This document shows positions 57,579 through 64,000 of a stretch of 64,000 bases of DNA, one piece after another. Every line of letters begins with the position of its first letter. Position 1 is the first letter of the stretch. The position numbers were made by a program, and so were the translations under genes. Under the pieces are notes generated by a model. The model was not told the origin of the DNA. It worked only from the letters and a program-made list of their open reading frames with translations, and made no database searches. The stretch comes from Variovorax sp. PMC12 (lineage in GTDB: Bacteria > Pseudomonadota > Gammaproteobacteria > Burkholderiales > Burkholderiaceae_C), in contig NZ_CP027774.1 of NCBI RefSeq assembly GCF_003019815.1, positions 496,001 through 560,000 of the forward strand. Reading direction: 5' to 3'.

Positions 57579-58046
57579 ATGCCCGAACTCGACCGAATCG
57601 ACCGCCGGATCCTCGATGCCTTGCAGCGCCAGGGCCGCATTTCCATGACCGAACTGGCCGAGCACATCGGCCTGTCGGCGTCGCCCTGCGCGGAGCGGGT
57701 GAAGCGCATGGAGCGCGACGGCGTCATCACCGGCTATCACGCGCGGGTGTCCCCCGAGGCACTGGGCAAGACGCTGCTGGTGTTCGTCGAGATCAAGCTG
57801 TCGGCCAAGTCAGGCGACGTGTTCGACAAGGTCAAGCAGGAGCTGCTGCACATGCCCGAGGTGCTCGAATGCCACCTGGTGTCGGGCAGCTTCGACTACC
57901 TGGTGAAGGCGCGGCTCAGCGGCATGAGCGAATACCGCCACCTGCTGGGCGACATCCTCAAGAAGCTGCCGGTGGCGGCCGAGTCGCACAGCTACGTGGT
58001 GATGGAGGAAATCAAGGAAACCCTGACGCTGGCCGTGGACCGCTGA
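57579..58046 (+). CDS. Lrp/AsnC-family transcriptional regulator
   Basis: A 155-residue Lrp-type regulator. The HTH is at about 5-55 (LDRIDRRILDALQRQGRISM, LSASPCAERVKRME), followed by the RAM/AsnC ligand domain (VLECHLVSGSFDYLVKARL). Close in layout to the regulators of dadA, which respond to alanine or leucine. It is divergent from dadA. The stop lies inside a 12-bp tandem repeat that runs into the leader of the GNAT gene. Confidence 0.93.
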   Translation: MPELDRIDRRILDALQRQGRISMTELAEHIGLSASPCAERVKRMERDGVITGYHARVSPEALGKTLLVFVEIKLSAKSGDVFDKVKQELLHMPEVLECHLVSGSFDYLVKARLSGMSEYRHLLGDILKKLPVAAESHSYVVMEEIKETLTLAVDR

Positions 58047-58074
58047 ACAGACCGCTGAACAGACCGCTGGACAC
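58039..58074 (+). repeat. Three tandem 12-bp units at the end of the Lrp gene
   Basis: ACCGCTGAACAG twice, then the imperfect ACCGCTGGACAC. The first unit contains the Lrp stop codon (TGA at 58044-58046). In-frame units would each add a stop, so slippage changes only the 3' end spacing to the next gene. Confidence 0.75.
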
Positions 58075-58078
58075 AACG

Positions 58079-58573
58079 ATGAGCACGGACCGCGACATTC
58101 CCGGCATCACCATCCGCCCCTGGCGGCTGGACGACTTCGACGCCGTCAAGGCCATCCTCGACGACACCTTCGCGAGCACCTGGCTGCCGCAACTCAGCCC
58201 GGAGGCGTTGCGCACCTACCGCGAGAGTGGCGAGCCCGTGGGCTACATCGACGAGATGGGTCCGGCCTTCTTCGTTGCCGAGATCGAAGGCGAGGTGGTC
58301 GGCATGGTCCATTGGGAGCATGACTTCGTGCATGCGCTGCACGTGCCGGCCGCGCAGCAGCGCCGCGGTATCGCACGCGCGTTGATGGCCTTCGCGGAAG
58401 ACGGCATGCGCGCCAGCGGTGTGACGCTCGCGCGGCTGGAGACCGACACCTTCAACACGCAGAGCCAGGGCTTCTACCTCGCGCTCGGCTACCGCGAAGC
58501 CGACCGCTACCCCGATCTCGAATGGCACAGCGGCTTCACGACCATCCTGTACGTGAAGCCGCTTGCATCCTGA
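58079..58573 (+). CDS. GNAT-family N-acetyltransferase
   Basis: A 164-residue acetyltransferase. The acetyl-CoA loop reads PAAQQRRGIARALMAFAED (Q/RxxGxG/A type), preceded by the strand FVHALHVP and followed by ARLETDTFNTQSQGFYLALG. The amine substrate is unknown. It lies 32 bp after the Lrp gene on the same strand and 28 bp before the OsmC gene, so these three may be one transcript. Confidence 0.88.
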   Translation: MSTDRDIPGITIRPWRLDDFDAVKAILDDTFASTWLPQLSPEALRTYRESGEPVGYIDEMGPAFFVAEIEGEVVGMVHWEHDFVHALHVPAAQQRRGIARALMAFAEDGMRASGVTLARLETDTFNTQSQGFYLALGYREADRYPDLEWHSGFTTILYVKPLAS

Positions 58574-58601
58574 ACAGCAACCTCCCACCAAGGACATCCG
58601 C

Positions 58602-59003
58602 ATGACCATCTCGATCCGCCGCGACGGCACCACCGGCACGCGCCACATCCTGAAGATCCGCAACCACGAGATCCCGGTCGATGCCTCGCCGGCCGGCGGA
58701 GGCAGCGACGCCGGCCCCGAGCCGCACGACCTGTACGACGCGTCGCTCGCGGCCTGCAAGGCGCTCACCGTGCTGATCTACGCGCGCCGCAAGGGCATTC
58801 CGGTGGAAGACATCGAGGTGGTGGTCGACCGCGACGACAGCGAGGAGCGCAAGGGCGTCTACCGCCTGAAGTCCGGCCTGCGCGTGAGCGGCGACCTGAG
58901 CGAGGCGCAGCGCGACGAACTGCTGCGCGTGGCGGGCAAGTGCCCGGTGCACAAGCTCATGACCGAGGTGAAGACCGAGATCGAGACCGGCTGGGCCGAC
59001 TGA
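58602..59003 (+). CDS. OsmC-like protein
   Basis: A 133-residue OsmC/YhfA-type protein. The paired cysteines are in LAACKALTVLIYARR and AGKCPVHKLM. It differs from the Ohr at 9182-9604 in lacking the Ohr-type PYSKATRGN motif and belongs to the general OsmC group, which reduces hydroperoxides or acts on other thiol chemistry. ATG 58602 gives the normal family start. Confidence 0.88.
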   Translation: MTISIRRDGTTGTRHILKIRNHEIPVDASPAGGGSDAGPEPHDLYDASLAACKALTVLIYARRKGIPVEDIEVVVDRDDSEERKGVYRLKSGLRVSGDLSEAQRDELLRVAGKCPVHKLMTEVKTEIETGWAD

Positions 59004-59026
59004 GCCAGCGCGGCATCCGTTCGCGC

Positions 59027-60208
59027 TCAGTTCAGCACGCGGTACGCCCGCAAGGCGCGCAGCAGCGCCCACAGGCCCGCCTCGGCCGGCACGCTTTTCT
59101 CGTTGAACGACACGGCGATGTACACGTCGTCGGCCGGCACATAGGCCACGACGCTGGTGAAGCCCTCGATGCCGCCGCTGTGGCCCAGCATCAGGCCGGG
59201 GCCGTCGGGCACGTCGTAGAGCTGCACGCCCATGCCGTAGAACGAATTGCTCCCCGCGTAGGGCCCGAGCATGGCGGGCATCGCGGTGAACATGCGGTGC
59301 ACCGAGGCCTCGGGCAGCACTTGGCCGGCCAGCAGCGCGTGCCAGAAGCGCACCAGGTCGCCGCCCGTGGAGGCCAGCGCGCCGGCCGCATAGGGCGTGG
59401 CGTACTGGTCGGGGGCATCGACCGGCCGGCCGGCCGCGTGCCCGGTGGCCACGGGCAGCTCGACGCCCGGCCTGCGCATGACCGTGTGCGTGAGCGACAG
59501 CGGCCGGATGAGCCGCTTCGCGAGCACGTCCGCCAGCGGCGCGCCTTCGACCTTCTCGATGATCACGCCGAGCATCGCGTAGCCGGTGTTGGTGTAGCTC
59601 CAGTTGGTCCCGGGGCAGAACTGCGGCTTCTGCGCAGTGCCGAGCGCGATGATCTCCGCCGGCGTCCGATAGGCCGTTCCGAACGTGGGCAGCGCGTTGA
59701 AGCTCACGATGCCGCTGGTGTGGCGCAGCAGCTGCTCGATGGTGATGAGCCCTGCGTTGGGTGCATCGGGAAACCACCTGTCGATGGTGTCGCCGAGCGC
59801 GAGCTTGCGCTCTTCCACCAGCTGCAGCACGACTGCGGCCGTGAGCGTCTTGGCGGTGCTCGCCACTTGGAAGGGCTGCTCGGGTGCCACGGGTTGCGGC
59901 GGCTCCTTGCGCGCCAGCCCGCGCGTGGCCGACCAGGTGCCTTCGCCCGGAATCGCGACCGCCGCGCTGGCGGCGGGCACGTGCTGCAGCATCTTGTCGA
60001 GCGCATTGCCGAGCGAGGCCTGCAGCCCGGCGGGAAGCTCCCCGTCGATGGAGCGCCTGAAGTCTTTCTGCCAGACCGCATCGGGCGCTGAACGCATGGG
60101 CGGCCCGGCGTAGACGGGCGACGGCGCACACGCCGGCTGCGCTTGCGCCAGGCCCCACGACACAGAGGTGGCGAGCAGCACCGCCGACGAAATTTTCAGC
60201 AACGACAT
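59027..60208 (-). CDS. Exported serine hydrolase of the beta-lactamase/penicillin-binding class C type
   Basis: A 393-residue protein with a signal peptide ending LAQAQ. The catalytic SxxK is Ser117-Thr-Ala-Lys120, the YxN motif is in NWSYTNTGYAMLG, and the third box is HSGGIEGF near residue 345. Members include esterases, D-aminopeptidases and class C-like proteins; true beta-lactamase activity cannot be assumed. It is the last gene of a minus-strand run, 21 bp after the HxlR-type gene, so it may be expressed under that regulator. Confidence 0.9.
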   Translation of the reverse strand: MSLLKISSAVLLATSVSWGLAQAQPACAPSPVYAGPPMRSAPDAVWQKDFRRSIDGELPAGLQASLGNALDKMLQHVPAASAAVAIPGEGTWSATRGLARKEPPQPVAPEQPFQVASTAKTLTAAVVLQLVEERKLALGDTIDRWFPDAPNAGLITIEQLLRHTSGIVSFNALPTFGTAYRTPAEIIALGTAQKPQFCPGTNWSYTNTGYAMLGVIIEKVEGAPLADVLAKRLIRPLSLTHTVMRRPGVELPVATGHAAGRPVDAPDQYATPYAAGALASTGGDLVRFWHALLAGQVLPEASVHRMFTAMPAMLGPYAGSNSFYGMGVQLYDVPDGPGLMLGHSGGIEGFTSVVAYVPADDVYIAVSFNEKSVPAEAGLWALLRALRAYRVLN

Positions 60209-60229
60209 TCGGGATTCCGGTTCACGAGG

Positions 60230-60589
60230 CTACGGCTGCCTGGCCGCCTGCGCCTTGGCGCGCGCGGTCTGTACGCGCTTGGCGTTGCGGTCGCCCCAAT
60301 CCGCCAGCGGGCCGAGTGCCTCGTTGAGCGATGCGCCCAGCTTGGTCGCGGAGTATTCCACGCGCGGCGGCACTTCATGGAACACCTCGCGGTGGACGAT
60401 GCCGTCGGCTTCGAGCTCGCGCAGCTGCTGGATCAGCATCTTCTCGCTGATGCCGGGCAGCTGCCGCTTGAGTTCGCCGAATCGGAAGGACTGCGCGTCG
60501 AGTTCGCGCAGGATCACGGCCTTCCATTTGCCGCCGATGACGTCGAACGCGGCGGCGATGCCGGCGTTGCCGGGTTTCTTTGATTTCAT
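60230..60589 (-). CDS. HxlR-family transcriptional regulator
   Basis: A 119-residue winged-helix regulator. Core motifs are GGKWKAVILREL, FGELKRQLPGISEKMLIQQL and LEADGIVHREVFHEVPPRVE. HxlR proteins respond to redox or electrophile signals. ATG 60589 gives the standard length; an ATG at 60628 would overlap the upstream gene. It sits between an alpha/beta hydrolase and a serine hydrolase gene on one transcript and probably regulates that transcript. Confidence 0.9.
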   Translation of the reverse strand: MKSKKPGNAGIAAAFDVIGGKWKAVILRELDAQSFRFGELKRQLPGISEKMLIQQLRELEADGIVHREVFHEVPPRVEYSATKLGASLNEALGPLADWGDRNAKRVQTARAKAQAARQP

Positions 60590-60618
60590 TGTGGGCCTGG
60601 AGGATTGCACCGTCGGGC

Positions 60619-61746
60619 TCACGCCCATGTCATGAACTGGATCGCGCGCAGCACTTCGGCTTCGCGCTCCATGAAGAAGTCGGTGTGGTTGCTGTTGTCG
60701 AGGGTCAGGCGATTGGGCGTGTCGAGCGCTTCCACCAGGCGGTTGGAGTCCGCGATGCGTGCGCGCCGGAAGATGCGCAGCATGTCGGCTGCGTCCTTTT
60801 CAGTCCTGGCGTCCAACGGCTGTTCGAGCCACGGGAACAGGTCGCGGTTGTCGGCCGGCAGGGCCGTGACCACCAGCGACGGCACGCGCACGGCCTTGTA
60901 GTCGGGCGAGAAGTTGTGCGCGGCGGTGTCCATGGCGGTCTCCACGTCGTCGGGCGTGTTCATGCGCACGCTGCCGTCGGTGCCCACCTCGACGGCGTCG
61001 CGCAGGTTGGCCTCCAGGACTGGCCACCAGTTTTTGGTCTTGCGCCGGTTGAAGGCGATGGCGGCCTGCAACGAGCAGTGGTCCGCGGCCGTCGCCCGGG
61101 GCTCGTCGAGCCTGCTGTTCATCGGCAGTTCTTCGCCGCCGCGTTCACCGTCCTTCGTGTAGTCGAAGGTGGTGTCGAGGTAGATGAGCCCGCGCAGGCG
61201 CTCGGGGTGGCGGCCGGCGAAGTGGGTGAGCTCGTTGCCGGCGATCGAATGGCCGCCAAGCACCACGCGCAGCAGGCCCAGGTCGTCGAGCACGGCTTTC
61301 AGGTCGCTGCCGAGGGTCTCCACCTCGTAGTGCTGGGTGGCGCTCTTCACCGGCAGAGGCTTGTCGGACAGGCCATAGCCGCGCCGGCTGATCGCCACCA
61401 CGCGCGAGCGGGCGGCCAGCGCGGGCGCGAGGCTGTCGAAGCAGCGCGCATTGCCGCCCAGCCCGGCCAGCAGCACGATGGTGGGACCGGTGGTGCCGGC
61501 GCGCTGCCAGTCGCGCACCTGCAGCGAAACCTGCGGCGAGGCCGAGACCTTCACGCGGCGGTCGATGACGCGAACCGGACCGGTGCCGCTCGCCGAGCCC
61601 GTACCTGTTGCCGCGGCGCTCCCCGCGCGCGCGCCGCTGCCTCCTCCGCAGGCCGCGAGCCCGGCGGCGCCGGTGAGGGCCAGGGCGCGCAGAAGGCCGC
61701 GGCGCTGGGGTTGGAAGCGGTTCGGTGGGACAGGTGATGAATTCAC
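60619..61746 (-). CDS. Alpha/beta hydrolase with lipoprotein or Tat-like signal
   Basis: A 375-residue hydrolase. The N-terminus has twin Arg (PQRRGLLRALALTGAAGLAAC) and a lipobox-like LAAC, then a Gly/Ser-rich tether, so it is probably a membrane-anchored periplasmic protein. The fold shows VLLAGLGGNARCFDSLAPAL, the nucleophile Ser in LGGHSIAGNE and a late His in LDNSNHTDFFME. The substrate is unknown. It is the first gene of the hydrolase / HxlR / serine hydrolase operon and is divergent from the response regulator gene, with 158 bp between them. Confidence 0.87.
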   Translation of the reverse strand: MNSSPVPPNRFQPQRRGLLRALALTGAAGLAACGGGSGARAGSAAATGTGSASGTGPVRVIDRRVKVSASPQVSLQVRDWQRAGTTGPTIVLLAGLGGNARCFDSLAPALAARSRVVAISRRGYGLSDKPLPVKSATQHYEVETLGSDLKAVLDDLGLLRVVLGGHSIAGNELTHFAGRHPERLRGLIYLDTTFDYTKDGERGGEELPMNSRLDEPRATAADHCSLQAAIAFNRRKTKNWWPVLEANLRDAVEVGTDGSVRMNTPDDVETAMDTAAHNFSPDYKAVRVPSLVVTALPADNRDLFPWLEQPLDARTEKDAADMLRIFRRARIADSNRLVEALDTPNRLTLDNSNHTDFFMEREAEVLRAIQFMTWA

Positions 61747-61904
61747 GTCGATGTTCCGTTTGCAAGGGGTCGCTCGAGTGTGGTTTTCGTACCTGAAGGC
61801 CCGCTTGGGCGTTCATGAAGATTTCCTGAAGCACCCCGCAGCCGCTTGTCTGATACTTCGGCCTCGTTCCCGCCACCGGGCGGGGTTCGTTCGCATGGAG
61901 GCCC

Positions 61905-62588
61905 ATGAATCTTTTGCTTGTTGAGGACGACCTTGATCTGGGCAACGGCGTGCGCATCGCGCTGGCCAATCAAGGCATGGATGTGGTGTGGGTCCGCAGA
62001 CTCGACGACGCCCTGCGCACCCTCGACGGCGGCACATTCGACATGGTGTTGCTCGACCTCGGCCTGCCGGACGGCGATGGGCTCGACCTGCTGTTCCGCC
62101 TGCGCCGCGACCGCCAGATATTGCCGGTGCTGGTGCTGAGCGCGCGCGACGCGCTCAACGACCGGCTGCGCAGCCTGGACGACGGTGCCGACGACTACCT
62201 GGTCAAGCCTTTTGCGCTGGCCGAGCTGCTGTCGCGGGTGCGTGCGCTCGCGCGCCGCAGCTACGGCTTCAACGACGAGACCATCCGCATGCGCGGGCTG
62301 GCGCTGCACGAACCCACGCGGGGCGTGCTCGTCGACGGCGAGCCGGTCGAGCTGTCGCGCTGCGAGTTCGACCTGCTGGCGCTGCTGCTCAAGCGCACCG
62401 GCCGCGTGGTCACGCGCCGCGTGATGGAAGAGCAGGTGCTGCCCGGCGGACAGGCCAACGGCAGCAACTCGCTCGAGGTGCATATCTCCAACCTGCGCCG
62501 CAAGATCGGCCAGGGCTACATCCGCACGGTGCGCGGCATCGGCTACGTGATCGACGTGCAATCGCTGGTGCGGAGCACGACGAAATGA
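61905..62588 (+). CDS. OmpR-family response regulator (TctD/QseB-like)
   Basis: A 227-residue regulator. Receiver: acidic Glu7/Asp8/Asp9, phospho-acceptor Asp51 in VLLDLGLPDGDG, and Lys in DYLVKPF. Winged helix at about 130-222, with VHISNLRRKIG and TVRGIGYVI. It overlaps the kinase gene start by 4 bp (ATGA). TctD-type systems commonly control tricarboxylate or Bug-linked transport, and several orphan Bug receptors lie in this window; a link is possible but unproven. Confidence 0.92.
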   Translation: MNLLLVEDDLDLGNGVRIALANQGMDVVWVRRLDDALRTLDGGTFDMVLLDLGLPDGDGLDLLFRLRRDRQILPVLVLSARDALNDRLRSLDDGADDYLVKPFALAELLSRVRALARRSYGFNDETIRMRGLALHEPTRGVLVDGEPVELSRCEFDLLALLLKRTGRVVTRRVMEEQVLPGGQANGSNSLEVHISNLRRKIGQGYIRTVRGIGYVIDVQSLVRSTTK

Positions 62589-64000
62589 TGCAGGCGCTGG
62601 CGCAGCGCTGGAAGAACTGGAAACAACCTTCCCTCATGCGGCGCCTGCTGCTGGCGCAGATGGGCGTGGTGGCCTTGCTATGGACCATGGCCGTCGCGCT
62701 GCTGCTGTACGACTCGTACGAAGACCCGGAACTGCTGAAGTACGACAAGATCTTCCAGACCGTGCTGGCGATCTCGCAGAACACGGCCGACCATCCCGAC
62801 AAGCAGCAGGAAACGCTGGCAGCCTTCGACGCGGCGCTGCTCGAGACGGTGGGCGACGGCGACGCCGCGTCCGATTCCGCCCCGGTCATGCAGGTGTGGC
62901 AGGGCGACAGGCTGATCTACAGGTCGACCGCGGCGGTGCCCGTGATCCTCAACTCGGTGCCGAACCGCATCGAGACAGTGAAGGCCGGCAACCGCGAATG
63001 GCGCGCGCGCACGCTGGTGTCGCCCACCACGGACACCCGCGTCATGCTGGCCGAACCCAGCGTGTGGCGCCTGACCGTGACCGTGATGTACCGGGGCTAC
63101 TACCTGCTGCCGCTGGTCATCAGCCTGCCGTTCCTGGTGTTCCCGGCGTGGCTGTCGGTGCGGCTTGCGCTGAGGCCCTGGCGCCAGGTGAGCAAGGAAA
63201 CCGCCGAGCGGGGTCCCGCCGACCTCACGCCGCTGTCGTACACGCCGCCGCACAAGGAGCTGCAGCCGCTGGTGCAGAGCATCAACAGCCTGCTGCAGCG
63301 GGTGCGCGACAGCACCTCGCGCGAGCGCAGCCTGATCGCCGATGCGGCGCACGAACTGCGAACGCCGCTGGCCGCCATGCGCGTGAACGTCGAGGCCCTG
63401 AAGGAGCAGAGCACCGACGAGGGCCAGCGCGAGCTCATGGGCAACCTGTTGCGCAGCAACGACCGCGCGGCCCGGCTGGTGGGGCAGCTGCTGCAGCTCA
63501 TGCGCAGCGATGCGGTCCCGGACAACGCGCTGCCGGTGATGCTGTCGCTCGACGCGCTGGTGCAGGACCGCCTCGCCATGATCGAGGGCCTGGCCAGCGC
63601 CCGGGGCATCGAGCTGGAGCTGGTGTGCGAAGACAACGTGCCGGTGCTGGGCGAACGCGAGAGCCTGGTCTCGATGATCGACAACCTCGTCAACAACGCC
63701 ATCAAGTACAGCCCCGCGGGCGGCACGGTGATGGTCCACGTGGCGCACGAGGGCCCGCATGCGCTGCTGACGGTGTCCGACCAGGGACCGGGCATTCCGG
63801 CGGCGCTGCGCGAGCGGGTGTTCGACCGCTTCTTCCGCAACCCCGACCAGACCCAGAGCGGCAGCGGGCTGGGCCTGGCCATCGTGAAGTCGGTGGTCGA
63901 CCGGCACGGCGGCGAGGTGACGCTCGGCGAAACCGCCGAAGGCGGCCTGCTGGCGACGGTGCGGCTGCCGCTGGCGATGGCCGAGGCGCCGCAGCCCATG
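62585..64000 (+). CDS. Sensor histidine kinase (TctE/QseC-like), truncated by the window end
   Basis: 472 codons are visible with no stop before base 64000, so the C-terminus lies outside. TM1 is at about 22-42, then a periplasmic domain of about 125 residues of the 2CSK_N type, then TM2 near 170-190. The phospho-acceptor is His256 in IADAAHELRTPLAAMR; the ATPase domain shows NLVNNAIKYSP, DQGPGIP and GSGLGLAIVKSV, so the catalytic core is complete. The start ATG at 62585 overlaps the regulator stop. The sensed signal is unknown. Confidence 0.92.
   Translation, partial: MMQALAQRWKNWKQPSLMRRLLLAQMGVVALLWTMAVALLLYDSYEDPELLKYDKIFQTVLAISQNTADHPDKQQETLAAFDAALLETVGDGDAASDSAPVMQVWQGDRLIYRSTAAVPVILNSVPNRIETVKAGNREWRARTLVSPTTDTRVMLAEPSVWRLTVTVMYRGYYLLPLVISLPFLVFPAWLSVRLALRPWRQVSKETAERGPADLTPLSYTPPHKELQPLVQSINSLLQRVRDSTSRERSLIADAAHELRTPLAAMRVNVEALKEQSTDEGQRELMGNLLRSNDRAARLVGQLLQLMRSDAVPDNALPVMLSLDALVQDRLAMIEGLASARGIELELVCEDNVPVLGERESLVSMIDNLVNNAIKYSPAGGTVMVHVAHEGPHALLTVSDQGPGIPAALRERVFDRFFRNPDQTQSGSGLGLAIVKSVVDRHGGEVTLGETAEGGLLATVRLPLAMAEAPQPM

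Noticed and set aside
59027..60208. Beta-lactamase resistance gene
   Set aside because: The SxxK/YxN/HxG set is shared by many esterases and peptidases of this class; nothing points to beta-lactam hydrolysis.
1..64000. tRNA or rRNA genes, insertion sequences, prophage genes, CRISPR arrays, replication origin
   Set aside because: No cloverleaf-like sequence, transposase, integrase, spaced repeat array or dnaA-type region was noticed. A dedicated RNA-gene scan could not be run.

Overview
The window is GC-rich chromosomal DNA that is almost wall-to-wall coding, with third codon positions dominated by G and C and with many four-base ATGA or GTGA gene overlaps. The gene content (several orphan Bug-type tripartite tricarboxylate receptors, CstA with its small YbdD/YjiX partner, LysR, IclR and HxlR regulators beside aromatic or sulfur catabolic genes, OsmC proteins, a UreD and a DadA/Lrp pair) suggests a metabolically versatile soil betaproteobacterium of the Comamonadaceae, most like Variovorax. 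That assignment is inference; no rRNA gene is present to confirm it. I saw no tRNA, rRNA, insertion sequence, prophage or CRISPR array.

Layout, left to right. 1-2991: the end of a plus-strand catabolic operon (unknown protein, truncated MDR-type reductase, amidase, phthalate-dioxygenase-type reductase). 3079-9604: a redox block on the minus strand, made of SDR, DipZ-like thiol-disulfide protein and alpha/beta hydrolase, then an Ohr / sensor kinase / response regulator operon; both promoters share a 10-bp-spaced TGTAT direct repeat. 9855-15664: a DLH-family hydrolase, a PQQ-type sugar dehydrogenase, a DHFR-like protein, HU, an NlpC/P60 lipoprotein, two small unknown proteins and a flavin monooxygenase. 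15877-20120: cstA-yjiX with a terminator, an M20 peptidase and a Sel1 protein. 20167-25187: LysR, acyl-CoA ligase, acyl-CoA dehydrogenase and Bug receptor, an acid-degradation cluster. 25287-27058: two lipoproteins (esterase, lipocalin).

27074-32689 is an organosulfur cluster: thiol dioxygenase, four-domain rhodanese, Bug receptor and cystathionine beta-lyase on the minus strand, with a divergent LysR gene. It is followed by a TonB-dependent receptor and a diguanylate cyclase. 36528-41393 is an aromatic-degradation locus (VOC protein, flavin hydroxylase, IclR, fumarylacetoacetate-hydrolase-family protein) divergent from a Bug receptor, with two promoters sharing their -35 region over a palindrome.

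41446-46434 is the most unusual part: a five-gene, translationally coupled minus-strand operon encoding a heme-oxygenase-like diiron protein, a methyltransferase, an ATP-grasp ligase, an OlsB-like N-acyltransferase and an LplT-like MFS transporter. It reads as a small, possibly undescribed biosynthetic cluster for a modified amino-acid or aminolipid product. Upstream lies a DUF4331 / Gly-rich lipoprotein / TPR / HupE-UreJ operon, then an orphan ureD with a deaminase and an NMT1/THI5-type binding protein, which shares a 13-bp promoter-proximal element with a divergent Rieske oxygenase gene. The right end holds a BLUF-EAL photoreceptor phosphodiesterase, dadA with a divergent Lrp regulator, a GNAT and an OsmC protein, a serine hydrolase / HxlR / alpha-beta hydrolase operon, and a TctD/TctE-like two-component system whose kinase runs off the window.
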